A stretch of DNA of 64,000 bases from Nostoc sp. XA010 (GTDB lineage Bacteria; Cyanobacteriota; Cyanobacteriia; Cyanobacteriales; Nostocaceae). The position numbers and the translations under genes were made by a program. The notes below the pieces were generated by a model. The model had not been told where the DNA came from. It ran no database searches and was given only the letters and a program-made list of their open reading frames with translations. Position 1 is the first letter of the stretch. Each line of letters opens with the position of its first letter. Shown here in pieces: positions 28,001 through 35,183 of this stretch. Where the stretch lies: NCBI RefSeq assembly GCF_020829625.1, contig NZ_JAIVFX010000017.1:1-64000 (forward strand). Direction: 5' to 3'.

Positions 28001-28623
28001 TCTGAACCAACCAACATTGTGCCCATGCTTTCCATTGTCACAGACACCATCAACGGCCGGCGATCGCCTTTTTTGGCAAACACTTCTTCAATGGCATTCA
28101 GCGCCGCCTTAATTTGCAGCACATCCTGGCAAGTTTCCACCAGAAATAAATCAACACCACCATCCCACAGCGCCTCTGCTTGTTCAGCAAAAGTAGCTTT
28201 CATGGTGTCAAAGTCAATATGTCCCAAGGTAGGAAGTTTCGTTGTCGGGCCGATGGAACCTGCCACAAACCGGGGTTTTTCTGGCGTGGAAAATTCCGCA
28301 GCGACACGCTTGGCCAATTCTGCGGCTGTCTTGCTGAGGTAGTAGGCTTGGTCTGCTAAGTCATATTCTGCCAGCACCAGGGACGTACTACCAAAGGTAT
28401 CCGTTTCAATCACATCTGCACCAGCAGCGAGAAAGTCTCGGTGAACCTTAGCAACAGCTTCGGGTTTCGTGTGGACTAAGTATTCGTTACAACCTTCATA
28501 CTGTGGGCCGCCGAAGTCTTCAGCAGTGAGGTTTTGGGTTTGTAAGTTGGTTCCCATCGCCCCGTCGAAGACGAGGACTGGGCTATCTGGACTACGCAGG
28601 CGTTCAAGGAAAGAATGAGTCAT
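25096..28623 (-). CDS. metH: Cobalamin-dependent methionine synthase
   Basis: A 1175-residue MetH that methylates homocysteine with methyl-tetrahydrofolate and B12. Modules in order: homocysteine domain (1-320) with zinc cysteines in GLNCATG and GGCCGTRPEH; pterin domain (about 340-620); B12 cap and binding domain (about 640-880) with KGDVHDIGKN, whose His is the lower cobalt ligand; a charged linker (about 885-930); and the AdoMet reactivation domain (930-1175) with SRYSFGYPACPN. All key residues are kept and the length is normal. Monocistronic, with a hairpin in the leader and one after the stop. Confidence 0.95.
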   Translation of the reverse strand: MTHSFLERLRSPDSPVLVFDGAMGTNLQTQNLTAEDFGGPQYEGCNEYLVHTKPEAVAKVHRDFLAAGADVIETDTFGSTSLVLAEYDLADQAYYLSKTAAELAKRVAAEFSTPEKPRFVAGSIGPTTKLPTLGHIDFDTMKATFAEQAEALWDGGVDLFLVETCQDVLQIKAALNAIEEVFAKKGDRRPLMVSVTMESMGTMLVGSEISAVVTILEHYPIDILGLNCATGPDLMKPHIKYLAEHSPFIVSCIPNAGLPENVGGQAHYRLTPLELRMSLMHFVEDLGVQVIGGCCGTRPEHIQQLAELAKDLKPKVRHPSLEPAAASIYTTQPYDQDNSFLIVGERLNASGSKKCRDLLNGEDWDGLVSMARAQVKEGAHILDVNVDYVGRDGVRDMHELVSRIVNNVTLPLMLDSTEWEKMEAGLKVAGGKCLLNSTNYEDGEPRFLKVLELAKKYGAGVVIGTIDEDGMARTADKKFAIAQRAYRQAVEYGIPPTEIFFDTLALPISTGIEEDRENGKATIESIRRIREELPGCHVILGVSNISFGLNPASRMVLNSVFLHEATTAGMDAAIVSANKILPLSKIDARHQEICRQLIYDERKFEGDVCVYDPLGELTTVFAGVTTKRDRSLDESLPIPERLKRHIIDGERIGLEEHLKKALEEHPPLEIINTFLLDGMKVVGELFGSGQMQLPFVLQSAETMKAAVAFLEPFMEKSESGNNAKGTFIIATVKGDVHDIGKNLVDIILSNNGYKVINLGIKQPVENIINAYEQHKADCIAMSGLLVKSTAFMKENLEVFNEKGISVPVILGGAALTPKFVYEDCQNTYKGKVVYGKDAFSDLHFMDKLMPAKATNNWEDLQGFLNEVETAEVSTNGHKEPKATTAEKTSAEPKVVDTRRSEAVAIDIERPTPPFWGTKLLQPSDIPIEEIFWHLDLQALVAGQWQFRKPKEQSKEEYQAFLAEKVYPILETWKQRIIEENLLHPQVIYGYFPCQAEGNSLHIYDSESQSQQVATFEFPRQKSLRRLCIADFFAPKESGIIDVFPMQAVTVGEIATEFAQKLFAANQYTDYLYFHGMAVQVAEAVAEWTHARIRRELGFTAEEPDNIRDILAQRYRGSRYSFGYPACPNIQDQYKQLELLQTDRINLYMDESEQLYPEQSTTAIIAYHPLAKYFSA

Positions 28624-28646
28624 ATTTTCCTAGAATAAATGAGGAA

Positions 28647-28681
28647 ATAAAGTGAGTCTTGTGATACTCGACTTACTTTAT
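28647..28681 (-). promoter_or_regulatory. Inverted repeat in the metH leader
   Basis: Arms ATAAAGTGAGTC (28647-28658) and GACTTACTTTAT (28670-28681), 12 bp with one mismatch and an 11-base loop, starting 23 bases upstream of the metH ATG. I see no cobalamin-riboswitch or SAM-riboswitch signature here. It could be an operator or a leader hairpin. Confidence 0.35.
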
Positions 28682-28804
28682 TATTTTCCAAGATTGTGAT
28701 ATTTTCGGCATCTTTTAATAAAGTCTGTTTTGCTGAAACTCACTATTGGCTCATTTCGACCTGATTTATCAACGTTGGTGGTAAGTCTGAAATAGCTGAT
28801 TAAC

Positions 28805-28905
28805 CAAGGTTTTACCCCACCCTAACCCTCCCCTTATAAAGGGGAGGGAACCAAATTTCCTATTTCCCCCCTTTATAAGGGGGGATTAAGGGGGGTAATT
28901 CGACT
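28805..28905. repeat. C/G-rich palindromic repeat, copy A
   Basis: Two nested palindromes (CCCTCCCCTTATAAAGGGGAGGG and CCCCCCTTTATAAGGGGGG) followed by GATTAAGGGGGGT and TATTCGACTT-like sequence. The same order occurs inside the MITE at 49049-49183, but the terminal repeats are not recognisable here, so this may be a worn or truncated copy. Confidence 0.7.
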
Positions 28906-29037
28906 TGTGTGTACACCGTAGCCCGAAGAGCGGGGAGGGATTGGGGGTGGTTGTAATGACTGTGGTTAGCATAACTAAATTATGCGGACATGATATCACT
29001 CGTAGAGGTCGCTGGCTTACAAACAAAGCCCAGATTT

Positions 29038-29070
29038 GTAGGTTAGGTTTCGTTCTTCAACGCAACCTAC
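29038..29070. repeat. GTAGGTT/AACCTAC hairpin repeat
   Basis: A 7-bp inverted repeat with a 19-base loop in the 628-base gap between metH and the DUF4126 gene. It resembles a dispersed Nostoc hairpin family. The rest of that gap holds the metH leader and the repeat at 28805; I see no gene. Confidence 0.5.
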
Positions 29071-29251
29071 ATTGGAGCTATTTTTAGGCAAACCTACACG
29101 GTATTGATACAGGTGGGGTTTCACTGAATTCTACACATAGTCAGATGAAATATTTCCGCCAAGTTTCTTATCTTGGGATCACAGCTTAGAGTTGTTACTC
29201 CGTTCAGCTCAAAGATGGAAAAAACACCAGGAGTATAACTTGAGTCTTACT

Positions 29252-29881
29252 ATGGATTTAAATTCTTTGTTCAATCTAAATACATTTATTGAATTATTAC
29301 TGGGGATTAGTTTGAGCGCGGCGGCTGGCTTTCGAGTATTTGTACCACTGCTAGCATTGAGTGTGGCTTCAGTTTTTGGACATTTAGATTTGCCGACTAA
29401 CTTTGATTGGGTGGAAACACCTCAAGCTGTAATTGTCTTTGCAGTCGCTTGTTTACTAGAAATTATCGGTTATTACATTCCTTGGTTGGATCATCTGCTG
29501 GATATTGTAGCTACCCCTGCGGCATTTATCGCCGGGACAATCGTCACAGCATCTGTTGCTCCAGAGATGAATCCACTGGCGCAATGGACGTTAGCTTTAG
29601 TTGCTGGTGGTGGAACCGCAGGATTAACTCAGGGATTAACGAATATATTGCGGATAAGTTCTACTGGCGTTTCTGGTGGATTAACCAATCCTGTTGTGTC
29701 AACCATTGAGTTGCTCGTCGCCATCGGACTTTCTGTACTAGCGCTAGCTTTACCAGTGGTAGCAGGAGTGATTGTGATTGGTTTTCTAATAATAGCTATT
29801 CAAAGAATCTGGAATTTCTTCTTGAGTAAACCATCTTCTCAAACTCCCGAAACCGCCTCTCCATCAAGAGAATTGGGATAA
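29252..29881 (+). CDS. DUF4126 membrane protein
   Basis: About 209 residues with five or six membrane helices: LLLGISLSAAAGFRVFVPLLALSV, AVIVFAVACLLEIIGYYI, TPAAFIAGTIVTAS, LALVAGGGTAGLTQGL, ELLVAIGLSVLALALPVVAGVIVIGFLIIA. The GFRVFVPLL and GTAGLTQG stretches are typical of DUF4126, a family of unknown function. I chose ATG 29252 (MDLNSLFNLN); a TTG at 29240 behind a GGAG is an alternative. Confidence 0.78.
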   Translation: MDLNSLFNLNTFIELLLGISLSAAAGFRVFVPLLALSVASVFGHLDLPTNFDWVETPQAVIVFAVACLLEIIGYYIPWLDHLLDIVATPAAFIAGTIVTASVAPEMNPLAQWTLALVAGGGTAGLTQGLTNILRISSTGVSGGLTNPVVSTIELLVAIGLSVLALALPVVAGVIVIGFLIIAIQRIWNFFLSKPSSQTPETASPSRELG

Positions 29882-29940
29882 GTGCTTATGGATTTGTTGC
29901 CAATCCCGTTGAAGGCATGGGGACTCGACACAACACAACA

Positions 29941-30144
29941 TCACCGCGCTGTAAGTTCATCAGCAAATACTTCGTCGTAAATGTCATTTTCAGGGCTTAC
30001 CCAATTCTGATAAGCCTGAGATTCAACAGCAGGATTAGCAGATTTTTCACCATTCTTGAAAGAAAGAGCTAAATCAAGCAATGCTGATAACTGCTCATCA
30101 TTCAGTTGTTCAATCAGACTTAGAAGTTCTTGACGAATATTCAT
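29941..30144 (-). CDS. Small antitoxin-like protein (orphan)
   Basis: A 67-residue acidic protein. MNIRQELLSLIEQLNDEQLSALLDLALSF is a two-helix start common in antitoxin-like proteins of cyanobacteria, and the C-terminus (YDEVFADEL) is typical of the same group. No toxin gene lies next to it: downstream is the convergent DUF4126 gene and upstream the 21-bp repeat array. It may be an orphan antitoxin or the survivor of a lost pair. Confidence 0.5.
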   Translation of the reverse strand: MNIRQELLSLIEQLNDEQLSALLDLALSFKNGEKSANPAVESQAYQNWVSPENDIYDEVFADELTAR

Positions 30145-30287
30145 GGAATTGCCGACTGCTAACTATATTCAATGTATGCCATAAAGCGATCGCCTGTAGG
30201 GTTGGTGATGTGTAGGCGTAGCCCGTCGTAGATATTGCAATTATAAAGCGATCATAGTCGTAGGATGTTTTAGCACGAAAGCGTAAC

Positions 30288-30560
30288 GCACCTTTGATAC
30301 TCGTAAATGAACCTCAAAGCTTCGTCGATGAACCTCAGAGCTTCGTGAATGAACCTCAAAGCTTCGTGAATGAACCTCAAAGCTTCGTGAATGAACCTCA
30401 AAGCTTCGTCGATGAACCTCAAAGTTTCGTGAATGAACCTCAAAGCTTCGTGAATGAACCTCAAAGCTTCGTCGATGAACCTCAAAGCTTCGTCGATGAA
30501 CCTCAGAGCTTTGTGAATGAGTTTTTGAACTCCGTTAACGAGTCTTTGATACTCGTGAAT
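30288..30560. repeat. 21-bp tandem repeat array (about 13 units)
   Basis: Ten good copies of a 21-bp unit begin at 30309 and recur every 21 bases to 30518. Each starts GAACCTCAAAGCTTCG and ends TGAAT or TCGAT. Degenerate units flank both sides (30288-30308, and 30519-30560, TTTGATACTCGT). One frame on each strand stays open because 21 is a multiple of 3: plus-strand heptapeptide VNEPQSF, minus-strand ALRFIHE. Neither has a ribosome-binding site or family match. Twenty-one bases equal two DNA turns, so the copies lie on one face of the helix. Confidence 0.9.
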
Positions 30561-30737
30561 GAGTGAATGTTATTGCGAGAATAGGGATGTCTACAACGGG
30601 CTACGCCTACGCACCCTGCTAATTTAAACATTACAGCCCTTTCTACGCAGATAGAACACATTAATCTAGTCCCATTCCCCATAACCCGCGATATATTAAT
30701 CTGGTAAATATCGCTACAGAGTTGGTGAGGTTTGCAG

Positions 30738-30800
30738 ATGACAAACGAAGAACTGTTGCAAATTATAGAAAAAGCTGCCAGGTTAGAAGCTAAAGGATAA
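30738..30800 (+). pseudogene. Remnant of a leucine-rich-repeat protein start
   Basis: A 20-codon frame, MTNEELLQIIEKAARLEAKG. The MTNEELLQIIEKAAR start resembles the leader of cyanobacterial leucine-rich-repeat (often Roc-COR) proteins, where a repeat of the type TELDLSG would follow. Here it stops. I infer a 5' relic. The rest of 30561-31000 holds AT-rich DNA and a GTGCGCCCC repeat word near 30934. Confidence 0.3.
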
Positions 30801-31000
30801 TATCTTTCTAAGCTGCTAATAGTTGGCTCATAACAGCACTATTGCAGGGTTTATAAACGTATATTTAACTAGAATTAAAGTATTATAGCGATTCTCGTTT
30901 AGATACCATAAGCGATAGGGGTTTACAGAAGTGCGCCCCTACGAAGGACACGCCAGTTTAGCTATAAATTAAAATCTACCGTTTTACGGCTATTAGAAAA

Positions 31001-31879
31001 ATGAGGTTTAAAGACTGGGCGACTAGGGTGCTACTAATTTCGCTGATGTTCATGGCTTTAATTGTAGTGCTGCTAATTGGACGAGCGACAAAATTACACA
31101 ATAATCCGACTACATCCCATATATCCAATCCACAGGTTACAGCCTGGAGTCAATATCCCCAAGCCCAATTCCAATCAGCGAAAGAGCCAGAGAAGAAATC
31201 TCAAAATGTTATCAAGTCCCCAGTCAAGATTAACAAGCCTGTAGCAAGGTACGCAACCACTCAAGCCTTTGCACAGTACAGACCTAATTATCAAGTTGTC
31301 TCAGTTAACCCAACTAACTATGGAGAACGTTACGCCCAAGATGCTAACGGCGTTCCTCTCAACAACCAACCAATTATCGTCCTCCATGAAACTGGTTATT
31401 CAGCTTCTAGCGCCATCAATTTTTTTCAAGTAGCCCATGACGATGAAAGTGTGCAAGCAAGTTACCACGCTTTAATCAAGTTAGACGGAACGGTGGTTTA
31501 TCTAGTACCCCCAGAAAAGCGGGCTTTTGGTGCAGCTAACTCAGTATTTGATACTCCACAGGGAGTGGAAACTGTGCAGACTAATCCGAATTTGCCTGCG
31601 TCTGTGAATAATTTTGCTTATCATGTTTCTTTAGAAACACCGCCAGATGGTTATGACAGTAGCAGCCAACAAACCCATAGCGGCTATACGGAAGCTCAAT
31701 ATAATTCTCTTGCTTGGTTAATTGCTCAAAGTCAAGTCCCAGACGATCGCATCACTACGCACCATTTAGTAGACCGTTCTGGTAAAAAAGTTGACCCGAT
31801 AAATTTTGATGGTAATAAATTTCTGAGCTTACTTAATACTTATCGTCAGATTAGACCAATATATAGAGTAAGTAAATAA
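31001..31879 (+). CDS. N-acetylmuramoyl-L-alanine amidase (Amidase_2)
   Basis: A 292-residue cell-wall amidase. Residues 9-27 form a membrane/signal segment (VLLISLMFMALIVVLLIG), then a Pro/Gln-rich linker, then the Amidase_2 domain. Zinc ligand candidates are the His in VLHETGYS and in THHLVDRSGKKVDP. YHALIKLDGTVVYLV is the central strand pair. It cuts the amide between MurNAc and L-Ala; in filamentous cyanobacteria such amidases matter for septa and heterocysts. It stands alone and converges with ribBA. Confidence 0.82.
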   Translation: MRFKDWATRVLLISLMFMALIVVLLIGRATKLHNNPTTSHISNPQVTAWSQYPQAQFQSAKEPEKKSQNVIKSPVKINKPVARYATTQAFAQYRPNYQVVSVNPTNYGERYAQDANGVPLNNQPIIVLHETGYSASSAINFFQVAHDDESVQASYHALIKLDGTVVYLVPPEKRAFGAANSVFDTPQGVETVQTNPNLPASVNNFAYHVSLETPPDGYDSSSQQTHSGYTEAQYNSLAWLIAQSQVPDDRITTHHLVDRSGKKVDPINFDGNKFLSLLNTYRQIRPIYRVSK

Positions 31880-31902
31880 TTTAACGTGAGTGAGTTTGAC
31901 AA

Positions 31903-31991
31903 ACCTCTCCCTGGCTTGAACTAAAGTTCAAGTATGTCCCTCTCGCCCGTCGGAGAGGGAAAGGTTTTGTGTAGTAAAACCAGGGAGAGGT
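31903..31991. repeat. Nested palindromic element between amidase and ribBA
   Basis: Outer arms ACCTCTCCCTGG (31903-31914) and CCAGGGAGAGGT (31980-31991) are a perfect 12-bp inverted repeat. Inside are two smaller hairpins: CTTGAACTAAAGTTCAAG (31915-31932) and CCCTCTC/GAGAGGG (31938-31944/31953-31959). The whole could form a three-way cruciform. It sits between convergent genes and may serve as a terminator for both. Confidence 0.75.
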
Positions 31992-32004
31992 ATATTGAAC
32001 CAAG

Positions 32005-33678
32005 CTATTTGCTAAAGCTATAAATTTGCTGCGTCTCCAGGCGATCGCTAATCGATGAAGGTAGTGTACCATCCGAAAATGTCTGTCTATCCAGTTGGAC
32101 TTGTAAATTACTCAAGGGATCGCAACCAGAAGAAATCAGAAATTCTAGTTTCTGGATGTAAGGCAAAGTTGCTAGGTTGTCTAGAATTTGGAAGATAGCC
32201 TGTATATAAGGATGACCACTTTGTTGATACCAATCGCAGCTAGCAACTTTTGCTTGATCAAAACCTAAGTGTACTGTCAAAGATGGCTCGTCAAATATAG
32301 CGATCGCTAATGGACGCGCTTCTTCTTGCAACAATAAATCATTACTTTTCGCTATGTGTCGCAGTTTTTCTAGGCGTTCATAACGTTCCGTCACAGCTTC
32401 CGGGTCATCTTGCCAATGAATTGCTACTGTTACCAGATAAGTCTGTAACAGCATGTGACCCAACTTTTTCGCCTTTGTCGCCAGGTAATAGGAATTGTAG
32501 TCATTGGCTTCAATTAACAATGGAACGCGATCAACTACTTCCATCCCATAGCCCTTAACTCCAGCAATTTTACGGGGATTATTTGTAATTAAACGTATCT
32601 TTTTAATCCCCAAATCCATCAGCATTTGTGCCCCCATGCCGTAATCTCGCAAGTCAGCCGGAAATCCCAAACGCTCATTTGCTTCTACTGTATCCAGTCC
32701 CATATCCTGCAATGAGTAGGCTTTCAGCTTGTTAATCAAGCCGATCCCCCGTCCTTCTTGACGCAGGTATACAACTACACCTTGACCCGCAGACTCAATC
32801 ATTTTCAGTGCAGCTTGTAACTGCATCCGACAATCGCAGCGCAAAGAACCCAAAGCGTCACCAGTTAAGCATTCTGAGTGCATCCGCACCATGACTGCCT
32901 CATCTTTGAAGTTTGCTGGATCACCTTTGACAATTGCAACGTGTTCTGTGTTATCCAGGGTGTGGCGGTAGGCGTAAATTTCAAACTGACCGAATTCACT
33001 AGGCAGTTTGGTAACAACCTCTCGATACACTAGGCGATCATGTTGTAGGCGATAACTGATTAAATCCGCAATACTAATGATTTTTAAATTGTGACGTTTT
33101 GCATATTCGACTAACTGCTGCAACCGCGCCATTGAACCATCGGAGTTTTGAATTTCACAAATTACTCCTGCTGGGTATAGTCCTGCTAGTCGGGCTAAGT
33201 CCACAGCCGCTTCCGTATGTCCTGCGCGTTTGAGTACGCCTCCAGTTTTAGCCCGAATCGGGAAAATATGACCAGGACGACGTAAATCGGTTGGTTTTGT
33301 GGCTGGGTTGAGAGTAACCTGGATAGTGCGGGCGCGGTCTTCTGCTGATATGCCTGTGGTTACACCCAATTCTGGGCCGGCATCAATACTTACAGTGAAG
33401 GCAGTTTGGTTAGTATCTGTAATGTTGCTTACCATCAAGGGTAAGTCTAGCTCGTCTAGGCGATCGCCTGTCATTGCCAAACAAATCAGCCCTCTAGCTT
33501 GCACCGCCATGAAATTAATCATGTCGGGTGTGGCAAATTGGGCGGCACAAATTAAGTCGCCTTCATTTTCTCTATTTTCATCATCTACCACTACAATGAC
33601 GCGACCAGCTTTTAGGTCTGCTAAGGCGGCATCAATCGAATCAAATTTAAAAGCTTGGTTAGTATTAGGCTGTGACAC
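32005..33678 (-). CDS. ribBA: Bifunctional RibBA (DHBP synthase / GTP cyclohydrolase II)
   Basis: A two-domain riboflavin enzyme of about 557 residues. The N-terminal DHBP synthase has VDDENRENEGDLICAAQ and GHTEAAVDLARLAG; the C-terminal GTP cyclohydrolase II has the zinc set in HSECLTGDALGSLRCDC and the RQEGRGIGL loop. About 150 residues follow the second domain, an extension usual in cyanobacteria. I chose GTG 33678 (VSQPNTNQAFKFDSI), which fits family starts; the frame is open to TTG 33717. The leader shows no FMN riboswitch. Confidence 0.92.
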   Translation of the reverse strand: MSQPNTNQAFKFDSIDAALADLKAGRVIVVVDDENRENEGDLICAAQFATPDMINFMAVQARGLICLAMTGDRLDELDLPLMVSNITDTNQTAFTVSIDAGPELGVTTGISAEDRARTIQVTLNPATKPTDLRRPGHIFPIRAKTGGVLKRAGHTEAAVDLARLAGLYPAGVICEIQNSDGSMARLQQLVEYAKRHNLKIISIADLISYRLQHDRLVYREVVTKLPSEFGQFEIYAYRHTLDNTEHVAIVKGDPANFKDEAVMVRMHSECLTGDALGSLRCDCRMQLQAALKMIESAGQGVVVYLRQEGRGIGLINKLKAYSLQDMGLDTVEANERLGFPADLRDYGMGAQMLMDLGIKKIRLITNNPRKIAGVKGYGMEVVDRVPLLIEANDYNSYYLATKAKKLGHMLLQTYLVTVAIHWQDDPEAVTERYERLEKLRHIAKSNDLLLQEEARPLAIAIFDEPSLTVHLGFDQAKVASCDWYQQSGHPYIQAIFQILDNLATLPYIQKLEFLISSGCDPLSNLQVQLDRQTFSDGTLPSSISDRLETQQIYSFSK

Positions 33679-34029
33679 AGAAAGATTTCCAGCTACCAAC
33701 GTAAATTTTTTTAACAATTTCTTCTTTTAGATTGTAGCTCCTTTATAAGGCAGAGGAGTAGACTAGCAATGATTTGATAACCTAGCAAAAATTTCTGCCC
33801 CTAAAATCGGGGTTTATTAATAGAGTGAGTGCAACGACAATCAAGGATGAACATGACAAGGGAGACAAGAGAGACAAATAAAATATTTGGCAATTTCGCC
33901 GTGTCACTCCTTGCCGGCGTCGGAAAAAACTAGAGGGGTTTCAGCTGTTTTGTACGCTGTGCGTCTAGTCGCTGATATTGTTGATAGCTGATAACGAATT
34001 CACCATTCATGGGATAAGGATTTCAGATC
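33679..34029. other. Divergent spacer between ribBA and argC
   Basis: It must hold promoters for both genes. I see a small hairpin (GCCCC...GGGGT, about 33798-33815) and nothing else I can name. Confidence 0.3.
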
Positions 34030-35088
34030 ATGGGCAAATTTAGACGCGTACCCGTTGGGATTGTTGGCGCGTCGGGTTATGGCGGAGTACAGTTAGTACG
34101 GCTACTGATGGATCATCCAGAAGTCGAACTGGTTTATTTAGGCGATGAAAGCAGTAGCGGGAAATCCTTTGGGGATCTCTACCCGCATCTGGTTCATGCA
34201 ACTAACCTGCTAATAGAAGCAGTAGAACCAGAAATAATTGCTCATCGCTGTGAAGTAGTTTTCCTGTCTTTACCAAATGGTCTAGCTTGCAAAATCGCGC
34301 CCAAACTGTTGGAAAAAGGATGTAAAGTACTAGATTTGAGTGCAGACTATCGGTTTAGTAATTTGACAACTTATACAAATTGGTATGGCATTGAGAGAAG
34401 CGATCGCACCATTGCAGCTACAGCAGTTTATGGATTACCAGAACTTTATCGCGATCGCATTGCCGAAGCTCAACTCATTGGCTGTCCTGGTTCCTATCCT
34501 ACCGCTAGTCTCCTTGCACTTTCGCCACTCTTAAAGCAAGGTTTAATCGTGCCAGAAACAGCTATTATTGATGCCAAGTCTGGTACATCTAGTAGTGGAC
34601 GACAACCTCAAACCAACTTATTACTAGCTGAAGCAGACAACTCTATAGCAGCTTACAATATTGGGCGTCACCGTCATACCCCAGAAATTGAGCAAATTTG
34701 CAGTGACTTAGCTGGTCACGAACTGATGATCCAATTTACACCCCACCTTATCCCAATGGTGCGCGGTATTTTGGCAACGGTATATGCCAAAATGAGCGAT
34801 CCCGGTTTAGTGCGAGATGACTTAATCACCATTTTCTCAGCCTTCTACCGCAACTCTCCTTGGGTGAAAATCTGCGGTAGCGGCATCTATCCCCAAACCA
34901 AATGGGCTAATGGCAGCAATCTTTGTTATATCGGTCTAGAAGTTGACCCGCGCACAGGTCGCGTTATTGTCATGTCAGCAATTGATAATCTAATTAAAGG
35001 ACAGGCGGGTCAAGCGATTCAGTGCCTAAACCTGATGATGGGCTGGGATGAAACTTTAGGGTTGCCCAAGTTGGGGTTTTATCCTTAA
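34030..35088 (+). CDS. argC: N-acetyl-gamma-glutamyl-phosphate reductase
   Basis: A 352-residue ArgC that makes N-acetylglutamate semialdehyde in arginine synthesis with NADPH. GIVGASGYGGVQLVRLL is the Rossmann start, IGCPGSYPTAS carries the catalytic Cys152, and the GRHRHTPEIEQ segment holds conserved base residues. The length is normal for this type. It is not in an operon with other arg genes. A CGGAG-rich palindrome follows the stop at about 35100-35125. Confidence 0.95.
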   Translation: MGKFRRVPVGIVGASGYGGVQLVRLLMDHPEVELVYLGDESSSGKSFGDLYPHLVHATNLLIEAVEPEIIAHRCEVVFLSLPNGLACKIAPKLLEKGCKVLDLSADYRFSNLTTYTNWYGIERSDRTIAATAVYGLPELYRDRIAEAQLIGCPGSYPTASLLALSPLLKQGLIVPETAIIDAKSGTSSSGRQPQTNLLLAEADNSIAAYNIGRHRHTPEIEQICSDLAGHELMIQFTPHLIPMVRGILATVYAKMSDPGLVRDDLITIFSAFYRNSPWVKICGSGIYPQTKWANGSNLCYIGLEVDPRTGRVIVMSAIDNLIKGQAGQAIQCLNLMMGWDETLGLPKLGFYP

Positions 35089-35153
35089 ATCAGTTAGGAG
35101 CGGAGCCGGAGACGCTCCGCCTCCGGTTAGGAGTGATGAATTATGAATTAAAA

Positions 35154-35181
35154 CTCCTAACTCCTAACTCTTAACTCCTAA
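35154..35181. repeat. CTCCTAA heptamer STRR beside eno
   Basis: Four 7-bp units (CTCCTAA, CTCCTAA, CTCTTAA, CTCCTAA), ending three bases before the eno stop region. The same heptamer family as at 22835. Confidence 0.85.
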
Positions 35182-35183
35182 CT

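Noticed and set aside
28905..29087. 60-residue open frame after metH
   Set aside because: It runs through repeat DNA (the C/G-rich repeat and the GTAGGTT hairpin) and has no ribosome-binding site.
30294..30566. Heptapeptide-repeat protein from the 21-bp array
   Set aside because: Non-ATG start, no ribosome-binding site, and the opposite strand is equally open, as expected for any 21-bp repeat lacking stops; kept as a repeat.
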